The notes: generated from the sequence alone by a model not told the origin. Counted from the stretch's first letter, positions 7,106 to 16,121 are shown. The stretch: DNA of 38,592 nucleotides from Caballeronia terrestris (GCF_001544515.1 NZ_FCOL02000049.1:1-38592); one strand, 5' to 3'. Translations and numbers: made by a program.

Positions 7106-8671
7106 ATGATGAAAACAGAATTCCTTAGGCCAGGCGGAGCCGCCGACCGATTCTGCGACTGGTTGGCGACGCGCTTGCCCGAACTCGACATACATCTGAA
7201 ATTTGCAACCAGTAAAGCCGTGCCCGGCGGCCTCGACGTGAAGGTCCGTGGCATCGAGGAAGTGCTGCAGCGCTATTACTGGAACGCGAAGTTCACGAAT
7301 CGGCACGGCAAAACGATCGTTTCCCACGACTGGGAAAGCACGCGCCAATCTCTGCATGAACTGGGGAACTGGCTGCGTGCCAGTGTCGACGCCGGAGACG
7401 AAACGGCCGCGGCCACGGCGGCGTTCGCCATCCTGGAATGGGGCGGCGTCAGCTCAGCCAGGCCGTTCATCGAGCGTAAGCGGGACGAGGGCAGGTTATG
7501 CGCTTACCTGTCGGGGCTTGCGCCGCTGTTCTCCCTCGATGGCGAGGTCGATACGGATCAACTGACGGCCGAGAACGTCGAACGCTTCGACTCCGGAATG
7601 ACCAAGATCCACGCGATCTTCGATACGACAGGATCGCCCATTTACGACAGCCGTGTTGGGGCGGCGCTGGCGATGCTTTTTGCCATCTTCCGGCACGAGA
7701 CGGAGTCGCCGCAACAGCACGTCGAAAATGGCCTGTTATTCCCCTCGGGCGAGGCGCGCGGCGATCAGGTGCGCAACCCAGGGGAACTGGGCCTGGGCCT
7801 CCTAGCGGCGCCGCAGTTCTATACCGGGGCTACTCCAAAGCACGTTTGGGCGCGCTGGCAGGTTCAAACTGGCTGGATCATTCAATCGGTGCTGCAACGT
7901 AATCCGCAGTTGTTCGCGTCATTGGAATCGCTCGACGACCGCGATCCACTGGCCGCGCGCTGTCACGCGTTCGAAGCGTCCCTGTTTATGATTGGCTACG
8001 ACTTGCGCTGTCTCGCGCGCGAGATCGATCCCGACGCGGGTGCAGCGGTGCATGCAACGGCGGCGCCCGCCGGGCCGATTGAACCGGTGGCGGGTGGCGC
8101 CGCGGTCCGAACGGGAAGAATGAGAAACAGCGTGCCGATCGTTCATCCCTTCAAGACGGTCATCGTCCAATACCTCGGGTATCGGGAGAGCGAACAAGGG
8201 GACGCCAGTGACGATGCATTCCGCCAGTGGCTGACGAATCACCCGAATAAAGAGAACGCGGCGACAGCCGAGAACTTCACGAGCTATCGCTACCCGCTGG
8301 AGGAGCGCGAATTTGATTGCCACGACCGCAGTCTCGAACACGTTCGCCTCATCGCCGCAGGCGGCGAAGAGGGGCTGCGTGTGGCGAATGGTGGTGATCT
8401 TGAGTTCGTCCCGAGCGACGAACGCGAGAAGGTCTGTCTGCTGTGTGCGGGGCTTACGGGTTGCGTCTACCGTAGATTTGAAGACGGTGCGTCCCGCGCG
8501 CAGCAATTAATCGCTTCCGGGGCTGCGGGATCTCGCGCTGCCGCCAACAATCTGCTGTCTGTAGGCAGGGCAATAGGAACACATTTCGGTTTGCTCGACG
8601 GGAAGTTCAAGCCGACCCAACTGTTCAACCGTTTTTTCGGCGACGATTTCTGCGCAGGCTGCTTCGATTGA
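7106..8671 (+). CDS. uncharacterised 521-aa protein between two sirtuins
   Basis: A protein of about 521 residues, starting at ATG 7106 or the adjacent ATG 7109; no strong ribosome site is visible. No signal peptide or membrane helix. The N-terminal half is helical (WLATRLPELDIHLKF, RGIEEVLQRYYWNAKF, HDWESTRQSLHELGNWLRAS). The middle has FRHETESPQQHVENGLLF and a Trp-rich stretch (HVWARWQVQTGWIIQS). After an Ala/Pro/Gly linker near 330-350, the C-terminal part carries a CLLCAGLTGC cluster and ends FCAGCFD, suggesting possible metal binding. I do not recognise the family. Its place between two sirtuin genes on the same strand makes it a candidate substrate, adaptor or effector of those enzymes. 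Confidence 0.8.
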   Translation: MMKTEFLRPGGAADRFCDWLATRLPELDIHLKFATSKAVPGGLDVKVRGIEEVLQRYYWNAKFTNRHGKTIVSHDWESTRQSLHELGNWLRASVDAGDETAAATAAFAILEWGGVSSARPFIERKRDEGRLCAYLSGLAPLFSLDGEVDTDQLTAENVERFDSGMTKIHAIFDTTGSPIYDSRVGAALAMLFAIFRHETESPQQHVENGLLFPSGEARGDQVRNPGELGLGLLAAPQFYTGATPKHVWARWQVQTGWIIQSVLQRNPQLFASLESLDDRDPLAARCHAFEASLFMIGYDLRCLAREIDPDAGAAVHATAAPAGPIEPVAGGAAVRTGRMRNSVPIVHPFKTVIVQYLGYRESEQGDASDDAFRQWLTNHPNKENAATAENFTSYRYPLEEREFDCHDRSLEHVRLIAAGGEEGLRVANGGDLEFVPSDEREKVCLLCAGLTGCVYRRFEDGASRAQQLIASGAAGSRAAANNLLSVGRAIGTHFGLLDGKFKPTQLFNRFFGDDFCAGCFD

Positions 8672-8765
8672 AGGCCGACGCACAGTCGGGAGCAGGAACG
8701 GCCGTCGGCCGGATCTGGCAGTAGGCCGAAAACTGGATCCTGAACTTCACGAGCAAGCAGCAACG

Positions 8766-9605
8766 ATGGACACAACCGAGAACGTCGACCAAGCGGTTTC
8801 CTGGATCAAGGACGCGGACGGCCTGCTCATCACGGCCGGTGCTGGCATGGGCGTCGATTCCGGCCTGCCCGATTTCCGGGGGCAAGAAGGCTTCTGGCGC
8901 GCCTACCCGGCGCTCCGCCACGAGGGTTTCAATTTCGAGCAAATGGCGACGGCCGAGCGCTTCGAAAAAGACCCAGCACTCGCCTGGGGCTTCTACGGTC
9001 ATCGCCTGCGGCTCTATCGGGAAACCGAGCCGCACGAGGGCTTTTCGATCCTGCGGAAGTGGGCCGCGCAGATGTCGCGCGGTGCCTTCGTCTTCACAAG
9101 CAACGTGGACGGTCAGTTTCAGAAAGCGGGCTTCGCGCCGGGCCGCATCCATGAGTGCCACGGCACCATCCACCAACTGCAGTGCGTGGCGGCCTGCAGT
9201 CAAAGAACGTGGCCGGCGGATGAGTTCAAACCCACCGTCGATATTGATACCGCGCGCATCGTCGGCGGGATGCCGCATTGCCCGAATTGCGGCAGACTCG
9301 CGCGCCCTAACATCCTGATGTTCTGGGACGCCTGCTGGGTCGAGAACGATGCGAATGCGCAGGAGGCTCGCCTGCGGGCCTGGTATGCGTCCGTGCAGCG
9401 CCCCGTCGTCGTCGAAATCGGTGCGGGCAAGGCGCTGCCAACTGTGCGTAACTTCAGCCAGCGACACGCGCGCCATCGGTTGATCCGCATCAACGTGCGT
9501 GAGTCGGCCACAAATCCCAAGGATGGCGTCGGCTTCGCTGGCGGTGCGCTGGACATCCTCCGGCAGCTCGATGCGGGCCTGATTGAGGCCGGCTGGAGCA
9601 ACTGA
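8766..9605 (+). CDS. Sir2-family NAD-dependent protein (sirtuin 2)
   Basis: A 279-residue sirtuin of the same subfamily as the one upstream. The NAD motif is GAGMGVDSGLPDFRG at residues 25-39, with Gly where canonical sirtuins and sirtuin 1 have Ser. TSNVDGQFQKAGF begins at 111, again Ser-Asn-Val-Asp in place of Gln-Asn-[IV]-Asp. Catalytic His132 is in ECHGTIH. Two Cys pairs (LQCVAACS and CPNC) form the likely zinc site. The ARPNILMFWDACW segment matches sirtuin 1, so the pair probably arose by duplication or joint transfer and then diverged. Start at ATG 8766, 94 bases after the 521-aa gene, suggests one transcript. The substrate is unknown. Confidence 0.9.
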   Translation: MDTTENVDQAVSWIKDADGLLITAGAGMGVDSGLPDFRGQEGFWRAYPALRHEGFNFEQMATAERFEKDPALAWGFYGHRLRLYRETEPHEGFSILRKWAAQMSRGAFVFTSNVDGQFQKAGFAPGRIHECHGTIHQLQCVAACSQRTWPADEFKPTVDIDTARIVGGMPHCPNCGRLARPNILMFWDACWVENDANAQEARLRAWYASVQRPVVVEIGAGKALPTVRNFSQRHARHRLIRINVRESATNPKDGVGFAGGALDILRQLDAGLIEAGWSN

Positions 9606-9708
9606 ATATAAGGCGCGCGATTGGCGCAAGCTGCCATCGGCAAGAGACGCGACGTGTCTCTTGCTGAATGCATCATCAGCATTTCTGCGATCGTCTAGGA
9701 GTTCTCGG

Positions 9709-10362
9709 TTGACACCTCACACCCTGCGCAACTGGTTCAGCCAGCTCGACGATTGCGCGACGTTTGCCGAAATCGACGCGCTTTGGCAGCCGACACTCGA
9801 AGAAGCTGAACTGCGGCCGCTCAATTTCGACGGGCGGCTTCGTGACGCGATGTTTTCGTTCCTCGTGCGCAGCAAACTGTCGCGCGAAATTAAGCTCGCA
9901 ACGGTGCTCGGCTACATCAGCCCGTTCGACCTCGAACCGGAACTGGCGTTCGGTGCGCTCGACATCCGTTTCGAAAGCGAACAGGAGAATGACCCGCGTA
10001 TGTTGGCCGGCCCGGAGCCCACGGCCGACACCCTCGGTCTGAGCGGATGCCCTCCGTTCCTCGGTGGGTATATCCACGGCCGATATGCCGAAGTGCAGCG
10101 AAGGCTAATCCACTCTGACCGCACACTTGCAAAGACACGCGAGCGTTTTTGGAACGCCTACCTGGATTTGTGCTGCCGCACGTGCGACGTCGACGGCGTC
10201 GATACGGCGCTCAAAAACGGGGCAAAGGTACATGGGCGTCGGCGCGCGGCACAGCTGCGCGATGTGCTCCACGTAGCGGTCAGTTCATCCGATCTGACCG
10301 AGCGAAACGCAGACGCCGTATCGCGTATCTGCCGACGTCTCGATATGGCGAGGGGCGAATGA
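9709..10362 (+). CDS. hypothetical protein with ankyrin-like C-terminal helices
   Basis: A 217-residue protein starting at TTG 9709, chosen because AGGAG (9697-9701) lies seven bases upstream and the earlier frame is unlike protein. The N-terminal half is helical (TLRNWFSQLDDCATFAEIDALW). The C-terminal part has two helix-loop-helix units (NAYLDLCCRTCDVDGVDTAL with KNGAKV, then LRDVLHVAVSSSDL...NADAVSRICRRL) that recall degenerate ankyrin repeats, so a protein-binding role is possible. Its TGA overlaps the ATG of the next gene (ATGA at 10359-10362), so it is translationally coupled to the SLOG/YpsA-like protein. Not recognised beyond that. Confidence 0.7.
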   Translation: MTPHTLRNWFSQLDDCATFAEIDALWQPTLEEAELRPLNFDGRLRDAMFSFLVRSKLSREIKLATVLGYISPFDLEPELAFGALDIRFESEQENDPRMLAGPEPTADTLGLSGCPPFLGGYIHGRYAEVQRRLIHSDRTLAKTRERFWNAYLDLCCRTCDVDGVDTALKNGAKVHGRRRAAQLRDVLHVAVSSSDLTERNADAVSRICRRLDMARGE

Positions 10363-11498
10363 AGGTCGAACTGGTTCGGCAGGCGCTCAAAGTCGTTTCG
10401 GGAGGGCAGACGGGCGCCGATCAAGCAGGATCGGAGTGGGCGATTGACAACGAAGTCGAGCACGGTGGATGGTGTCCGAAGGGTCGAAGAACCGAGGCAG
10501 GCGTCCTCGACCTGAGGTTCCAACTAATCGAAACGCCTTCAGCGTCGTATCTTCAGCGCACAGAATGGAACGTCCGCGACAGTGACGCAACGATCATCTT
10601 CACGATGGCGGAGCCGTTGACAGGCGGTTCAAGGCGAACCGCCGAATTTGCGCGCAAGTACGAGAAGCCATGCATCGCTTTCACTCCGGGGCAGTCACTG
10701 GAAAAACTGGCTGAATTCCTGTCACGCTATCCGGTACGGATACTCAACATTGCTGGCAGTCGACATTCAACTGCCCCCGATGTTGGCATCTTCGTCCGAC
10801 AGTCGTTGGACGCAGTTATCCGACTGCTCGACAGCACCGCAGAGCTTGTTCCGATCCGAGATCTGGTCCATGGCTGTGGGAATGGATACGACCGGCTCTT
10901 GATGTCTGCGCTCGTGGAATTGCTAAAGCATGTCTTTCTGCTTTCAATCACGCTGATGACGAAACCGATAAGTCCCGAGGCGCTCGATACCGAAGCGCTG
11001 CAGCCAGCCCACGCAAGGGTCTTGAGACGCTGGCTGGCGGAAGCCCCCGGCATCCAACAGGTATCGCTCGATAGCCTGCGCGAGTTTCTGTCTAACCTGA
11101 ACTCGTGGGCGATCTTTGTAACCGACCAAGCGGCAGCGACATGGCCCGGTTCGGAGACCATGCAACATAGAACGATGATGAACCTTTGCCACGACATCAA
11201 AGAGCGAGCCCTTGCCGCGGCGCTCCAAGGAGTGCCCCTATTACAGATCACAAGATTGGCGAGTCGGTGGCTCACCGAAAAAAAACAGAAGACGGTTCCT
11301 GATGTCCTACAAAGTCTTGGCTTGACCGCGGACACGCTTGTCGAATTGCCGGAAAGCGAGTTGCAGCGCTTGAACTTGATCGCGCGCCTGGAGGAAGAGG
11401 ACCGGGCTCATCTCGCCAAATTCGGTCGGTTGCTGGAGGAGGATGGTGTCGGGAGGCAGCTTGTCAGCGGTATTAAGGCAGTGCTCGTCGATGTTTGA
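10359..11498 (+). CDS. YpsA / putative 'molybdenum carrier' (SLOG-fold) protein with long C-terminal extension
   Basis: A 379-residue protein. Residues 10-155 form a Rossmann-like domain of the YpsA/'putative molybdenum carrier' type, in the SLOG superfamily thought to bind nucleotides such as NAD or ADP-ribose derivatives. It shows VVSGGQTGADQAG at 12-24 (phosphate-binding loop), HGGWCPKGRRTEAG, TEWNVRDSDATIIF and GGSRRTAEFA near 90-100. Family members are often only about 150 residues; here some 220 helical residues follow (ALVELLKHVFLLSITLM, HARVLRRWLAEAPG, ERALAAALQGVPLLQI), possibly an effector or oligomerisation module. Start ATG 10359 overlaps the upstream stop. Direct molybdenum binding is unproven for the family. 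With sirtuins and ADP-ribose enzymes nearby, an NAD-derived ligand is the better guess. Confidence 0.8.
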   Translation: MKVELVRQALKVVSGGQTGADQAGSEWAIDNEVEHGGWCPKGRRTEAGVLDLRFQLIETPSASYLQRTEWNVRDSDATIIFTMAEPLTGGSRRTAEFARKYEKPCIAFTPGQSLEKLAEFLSRYPVRILNIAGSRHSTAPDVGIFVRQSLDAVIRLLDSTAELVPIRDLVHGCGNGYDRLLMSALVELLKHVFLLSITLMTKPISPEALDTEALQPAHARVLRRWLAEAPGIQQVSLDSLREFLSNLNSWAIFVTDQAAATWPGSETMQHRTMMNLCHDIKERALAAALQGVPLLQITRLASRWLTEKKQKTVPDVLQSLGLTADTLVELPESELQRLNLIARLEEEDRAHLAKFGRLLEEDGVGRQLVSGIKAVLVDV

Positions 11499-11598
11499 CG
11501 AGCAAAACTTTTTTCGATGACAGCGCATTTGCGAGTGCAAGTCTGCGAGCCATGTGACGCTGGGTGAGTCCGGCTAGCCAGATTAACAGGAGTAGGAC

Positions 11599-11832
11599 GT
11601 GGCCCCGAAGAACTGGTCGGACGTTTTATTGAAACAAACGCGGGATGTCCTACAACACGTTGGCTGCTCAACTGCCGTGATGATCCCTTTGAAGCACGTT
11701 GACGGCCGCTTCGGGATTGCTTCCGGCGACGCTGAATCCGGCAGCTATCTCGTTGCGGATCGCGCTAGTTGTGACGTCCATGTCTTCACGTCCGTGACCG
11801 CGCTCATCGAAAACGGCTGGGCCATCGATTGA
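11599..11832 (+). CDS. small hypothetical protein
   Basis: A 77-residue protein with a GTG start at 11599, preceded by AGGAG at a spacing of about six bases. An N-terminal amphipathic helix (WSDVLLKQTRDVLQHVG) is followed by a beta-rich part (TAVMIPLKHVDGRFGIASGD and SYLVADRASCDVHVFTSV). No transmembrane or export signal. It lies 100 bases after the SLOG gene and before the PD-(D/E)XK nuclease gene. Composition is coding-like, but the family is not recognised. Confidence 0.5.
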   Translation: MAPKNWSDVLLKQTRDVLQHVGCSTAVMIPLKHVDGRFGIASGDAESGSYLVADRASCDVHVFTSVTALIENGWAID

Positions 11833-11980
11833 TACCCCCCTTGTAGTCCGCCACACTCACGATGTGGTTCAAGATTGTCGACTTCATGCCGATATCTCGG
11901 AGGAGGCGGATGGGCGCGTCGCGTCCGGTGCCACAGCAGCTTGATTCATCACTTACGATCTTGAGAACAAGAACAACGTC

Positions 11981-13390
11981 ATGCCCGATTTCGCCGATAT
12001 CAAAAGTCTCCTCGATGTGCTGCACGATCCGCTCGCCGTTGCCTTGCAGGCCCGCTGGAAATCGTTCAATCCGTTTCGTGTCCTCAAGGCCGAAAAGCGC
12101 GAGCTAAAACACACCACGACGCTCGCGTGGCTGCTCGATCCCCGCGAGAATCACGGTCTCGGCGATCATTTCCTGCGCGGCTTCCTGAAGAACGTGTGCG
12201 AGGCCGCTGGCGATCACACCACACTGTTGCGCTACGAGACCGACAACGACGCGATTGTCCGCGTGCATTCCGAATTGCAGATGCGAAAGATCAAGGGGAA
12301 TCGCATCATGCCCAACTTCGATAGCGACGCGGAGTTCGATGGTTCGGCGAACGCCACTGAGCGCGACAAGCGCCGCATCGATGTGCTCATGGAAGGACAG
12401 GGCTGGGCCGTCGCGGTCGAAGCCAAGATCGGCGCAGGCGAAGGCGACGAGCAGCTCAACGACTATCGCCGGACGGTCCACGGGTGGGCTGAAGTAACCG
12501 GGCGAAAGCTGCTGCTCGTGTATCTCACAATCGACGAACAGGAGCTCGAACGCGTGGGCTGGATCAACGCCCAATGGAGCACGGCGGTCGCGCAGCCGCT
12601 GCGCACTGTGCTCGACGCGTCCGGCGCATCGGCTCAGCTGGGCGACCAACAGCACGCGTTTCTCGCAAGCTATCTCGACATTCTCAGCGAGATTGCCGAT
12701 GACGAAAACGGCATCGTCAAACGGCATCTTTCGGAGCTCGCGACGCGCCACGCCGGGGCATTGCGCCGCCTGAAGGAAGTCATCAGGACGTCTTCCGGCC
12801 AGAATGCCGAGCAACATGCGAACTGGATCGTGCTTTATGAGCGCAACAAGCCGCTGCTGGACCGCTTGCTCCAAGACGTCGATCTCGGGTACGAGTTGCG
12901 GGCCAGGATGATTCACGAAGCGATCACGTCGCAGGGATTCCTGTCCGTGAAGGACGACAATTCTTATCTGCGTTTCATAGTCGCTGACTGGCCCGAGCGC
13001 TTCCCGAAGATCGTCGAGCCTTCGGATCCGCGCTTGCCGCGCGTGCTCTACGAGATCCGCAACGACTCGAAAACGCCGCAGCGCGTCTTCGTCGCGCTTC
13101 AGGTCTGGCACCTCCACGAGGATAAGTACAAGCATGAGATCTATCGCGAACATCGGGTCGCAATGGTGCGGGAGATGCAGAATCCACAGCGCGCGGTCGA
13201 CTTCCCGCGTCTCTTCTCGAAGAACGTGGCCAAGCCTCAGTTGAACGAGAAAGTGCAGTCGCTCGTGAGCCTGCCCATCGCATGCAACATCGAGGCGCTC
13301 GATATGCGGCATTTCGCCAACGAGCTCAATCGGTTCGTCGCGAAAACGTCGAAGGAGATCGAGCCGTTCCTTGATCGCTTCCGCGGTTAA
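11981..13390 (+). CDS. PD-(D/E)XK nuclease superfamily protein
   Basis: A 469-residue protein resembling the PD-(D/E)XK nuclease family found with restriction and phage-exclusion genes. The N-terminal FNPFRVLKAEKRELKHTTTLAWLLDP is typical of the family, which often begins with a conserved helical 'ELxHSxFLAWLLDP'-like segment. The catalytic core is D134 in KRRIDVLMEG and E-x-K near 147-149 in AVAVEAKIGA, followed by a Gln on the next helix (DEQLNDYRR). The C-terminal 250 residues are helical with a late beta domain and have no assigned role. The gene ends at an intrinsic terminator, yet the next two genes on the same strand are also nucleases, so it may act with them. Nuclease activity is inferred from the motif. 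Confidence 0.85.
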   Translation: MPDFADIKSLLDVLHDPLAVALQARWKSFNPFRVLKAEKRELKHTTTLAWLLDPRENHGLGDHFLRGFLKNVCEAAGDHTTLLRYETDNDAIVRVHSELQMRKIKGNRIMPNFDSDAEFDGSANATERDKRRIDVLMEGQGWAVAVEAKIGAGEGDEQLNDYRRTVHGWAEVTGRKLLLVYLTIDEQELERVGWINAQWSTAVAQPLRTVLDASGASAQLGDQQHAFLASYLDILSEIADDENGIVKRHLSELATRHAGALRRLKEVIRTSSGQNAEQHANWIVLYERNKPLLDRLLQDVDLGYELRARMIHEAITSQGFLSVKDDNSYLRFIVADWPERFPKIVEPSDPRLPRVLYEIRNDSKTPQRVFVALQVWHLHEDKYKHEIYREHRVAMVREMQNPQRAVDFPRLFSKNVAKPQLNEKVQSLVSLPIACNIEALDMRHFANELNRFVAKTSKEIEPFLDRFRG

Positions 13391-13410
13391 GGCATCGAAG
13401 GCACGCGACA

Positions 13411-13441
13411 CGCCGGCCTCGCACACAGGCCGGCGCTTTTT
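13411..13441 (+). terminator. intrinsic terminator after the PD-(D/E)XK gene
   Basis: A perfect 9-bp stem (CGCCGGCCT 13411-13419, AGGCCGGCG 13427-13435) with a 7-base loop is followed by CTTTTTC. It lies 21 bases after the nuclease stop and ends 26 bases before the AddB-like start, so the helicase-nuclease pair is either separately transcribed or reached by readthrough. Confidence 0.85.
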
Positions 13442-13466
13442 CATTAAGACATTGAGAGGAGCCTTG

Positions 13467-16121
13467 ATGGCTCGCACTACACTGATAGTGCCGGACGGCC
13501 TTGCCGCGCGCACGGCCCGTCTTGCGGCAGCACGTGAGCAACGGCACGGCATGCAGGTCATGACGATCGAGCAGGCAGCGGCGCGCCTCGCGGGCGGCTT
13601 CGCTCGCCAGATCGATCCCGCGTCCCTGCGCGGTGCGCTCAAGGCGGCGTTGCTCGTCACCGAAATCGGCGAACTGGAAAGCGTCAAGTCGCTGCCCGGC
13701 ATGATCGATGCCGCCACGCAGACTTTACAGAAAGCGTGGCTCGCCGGCATCGATCTAGCGGCGCGCGCACACGTTCATCCGCGCATCGACGCGGTGGCGA
13801 AACTCGAATTCGCCGTGCTCGCGCAGCTCGCGCCTGGCATGATGCGTCCGGCCGATCTCATTGCGGCGGCCATGCAGCGCATCGAGCACGCGAGCGCTGT
13901 GCTCGGCAACGTGGAAATTGCCGGACAAACGGATGTGGCGCCCTGTTGGCGTCCACTGCTGCTGGCCATTGCGAAGCATGTGCCGATTCGATGGTCCGCC
14001 GGCCCGCGTGCGACGCCAAAGTGGCTCGAGGGCAGCAATATCGCTATCTCGCGTGCGCCGCGCGCGACGCCCGCCGTTACTACTGTGAGCGCGGCCACGC
14101 CGCTGCACGAAGCGATCGAAGCGATGCGCTGGGTGCGCGGGCTGCTCGCGTCCGGGCAAGCCATGGCCTCGGAGATCGCAATCGCGAGCACGTCGACGGC
14201 GGAGTACGACGACTTTTTCCTGAGCTTGAGCGCCGACGCCAATCCCAATCTGCACTTCGTCCACGGCGTGCCAAGCGTTGCGACACGCGACGGGCAGGCG
14301 GCCGCGGCATTGGCTGAGATCGTCGCGCGCGGACTTTCGCAGTCGCGGCTGCGCCGTCTCGCCGTGTTATGCAAGGACGCGGCATTGTTCGACGCGTTGC
14401 CGAAAGGCTGGATGCGAATCTTGCCGCCTGATGCACCTCTTTCGTCGCTGGACGCGTGGGAGCGTTTGCTCGAGCGTGTGAAGGCCGAGCACTGGCCAGA
14501 TGGTCAGGATCGCGGCGCGGCCTTGCTGGCGCTCGTCGAACGGCTCGCCGGCGGTGTCAACGCAGCAGGCGAAATCGGCGAAGCCATGCTCAAGGGTCGC
14601 GCGCTCGCGATCTGGCGTGAAGCGCTGCTCGCCGGGCCCGCCGCGTCGATCGATGTGACGCTGGAACGTGCGAGGTGCAGCGACGAGCGCGAGGCGTCCG
14701 TCAGCGTCGCGTGGATGCCGGCCGGCGCGCTCGCGGCTTCGCCGCGCCGCTATGTGCGGCTGCTTGGCCTCAACGCCTCGCAATGGCCGCGCGCCAATGC
14801 CGAAGACCCGTTGATTCCGGAACACATCATCCCGTCCGCCGAGTTTAATCCGCTTCCCGTAAGCGCCGCGGATCGCCTCGACTTCGAAACCATTTTGTCG
14901 ACCACAGCCGAACAGATTGTACTGTCGCGCGCGCGTCGCAATGGCGAGGGGCGCCAGTTGGGACGCAGCCCGCTCCTGAACGGGTTTGACACTGAGACGC
15001 TCCTCGCCCGCTATAGCCCGCCGGTCCACGCATTCAGCGAGACTGACCGGCTCATGGGCAGGCCTGCCGAATTCCGAGGATCGCTGCAGGCGACCAGCGC
15101 GCGGGCGTGTTGGACCGATTGGCACCGCGCCGACATCACCGCCCACGATGGTCTTGTTCGCGCTGATCATCCGCTCGTGGTCGACGTTCTCGGGCGCACG
15201 CAGTCGGCCAGTTCGCTGCGGCACCTCTTGCGCAATCCGCTAGGGTATCTGTGGATCTATGCGCTGAGCTGGCGCGAGCAGAAGAGCGGCGCTGAACCAC
15301 TGATACTCGACGCACTCGACACAGGAAATCTCGTCCACGCAGTGCTCGATGTCGCGTTACGCGATCTCGAGAGCAAAAATGGCGTGACGCATTCGGACGA
15401 CGTTGCCGTCGCGGCAGCCGTGGAGCGCGCGGCAATGGCCGTTGCCAAGGAATGGGAAAACGAGCGGGCCCTGCCGCCGGCCGTCATCTGGCGGCGAGCG
15501 CTCGATCAGGCGCGTGAGCTGGCTTGCGTCGCGCTGAACTGGCGCGACGACCTGCTTCCGGGCGCCAGCGCCTACGGAGAAGTGCCCTTCGGAGGCGCTG
15601 CGCCGAAATCCGACGCCGGTCTTCCGCCTTACTGGAACGCGCAGGCACCCGTAGCGATTCCCGGCACAGGATTCAGAGTCCAGGGTTACATCGATCGGCT
15701 TGACATTGCAAGGGATCGCAGCGGCGCATCGGTTCGCGACTATAAGACCGGCCGCACGCCCAAGGAAGGCATCAGATTTAACGGAGGCAGCGAACTGCAG
15801 CGCTGTCTTTACGCCTTCGCCGTGAAAGTGCTCCTGGGCGGGGATACGTGGGTCAGCGCGTCGTTGTTCTATCCGCGCGACGCCAGCAATCTTGTTCTCG
15901 ACGACGTTGATGCCGCGCTCGGCGAGCTCGCCAGCTGGCTTAAGGCTGCACGAGCGAGCTTCGCTGCCGGTGCGGCTCTGCCCGGCCCCGATGCCGGCTC
16001 GAAATACGACGACCTCGCGCTCGCTCTTCCTGCGAACGCCAGTGCGACCTATTGCAAACGCAAGGCGCAAGCCGCCGCCATCGGGCTCGCCAACTTCTCC
16101 GCCGTCTGGGAGGCACAATGA
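13467..16121 (+). CDS. AddB/RecB-like PD-(D/E)XK exonuclease subunit
   Basis: An 884-residue protein starting at ATG 13467 after GAGAGGA (13454-13460). The N-terminal 600 residues look like a degenerate helicase-type scaffold of AddB proteins. The C-terminal nuclease shows HAVLDVAL near 635, GYIDRLD near 741 (metal-binding Asp), RDYKTG near 757 (Asp-x-Lys) and ELQRCLYAF. AddB of the iron-sulphur type has a Cys-Pro at SSLxxYxxCP; here it is SSLRHLLRNPLGYLW, and only one late Cys is visible (ATYCKRK), so an Fe-S staple is unlikely. Its stop overlaps the start of the AddA-like helicase gene (ATGA). The pair probably forms a dimeric DNA-end resection or phage-DNA-degrading enzyme. It could be the housekeeping AddAB or an accessory copy. 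Confidence 0.85.
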   Translation: MARTTLIVPDGLAARTARLAAAREQRHGMQVMTIEQAAARLAGGFARQIDPASLRGALKAALLVTEIGELESVKSLPGMIDAATQTLQKAWLAGIDLAARAHVHPRIDAVAKLEFAVLAQLAPGMMRPADLIAAAMQRIEHASAVLGNVEIAGQTDVAPCWRPLLLAIAKHVPIRWSAGPRATPKWLEGSNIAISRAPRATPAVTTVSAATPLHEAIEAMRWVRGLLASGQAMASEIAIASTSTAEYDDFFLSLSADANPNLHFVHGVPSVATRDGQAAAALAEIVARGLSQSRLRRLAVLCKDAALFDALPKGWMRILPPDAPLSSLDAWERLLERVKAEHWPDGQDRGAALLALVERLAGGVNAAGEIGEAMLKGRALAIWREALLAGPAASIDVTLERARCSDEREASVSVAWMPAGALAASPRRYVRLLGLNASQWPRANAEDPLIPEHIIPSAEFNPLPVSAADRLDFETILSTTAEQIVLSRARRNGEGRQLGRSPLLNGFDTETLLARYSPPVHAFSETDRLMGRPAEFRGSLQATSARACWTDWHRADITAHDGLVRADHPLVVDVLGRTQSASSLRHLLRNPLGYLWIYALSWREQKSGAEPLILDALDTGNLVHAVLDVALRDLESKNGVTHSDDVAVAAAVERAAMAVAKEWENERALPPAVIWRRALDQARELACVALNWRDDLLPGASAYGEVPFGGAAPKSDAGLPPYWNAQAPVAIPGTGFRVQGYIDRLDIARDRSGASVRDYKTGRTPKEGIRFNGGSELQRCLYAFAVKVLLGGDTWVSASLFYPRDASNLVLDDVDAALGELASWLKAARASFAAGAALPGPDAGSKYDDLALALPANASATYCKRKAQAAAIGLANFSAVWEAQ

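Noticed and set aside
6141..9605. The sirtuins as known two-gene defence types (ThsA, Sir2-HerA, Sir2-Argonaute)
   Set aside because: Both are single-domain, about 280 residues, with zinc Cys pairs, and no HerA, Argonaute, TIR or SLOG-fusion partner is adjacent in the required order.
12104..13750. 548-codon open frame on the minus strand
   Set aside because: It lies opposite the PD-(D/E)XK gene, which has clear motifs; the minus translation is Arg/Val/Leu-rich shadow sequence of a GC-rich gene.
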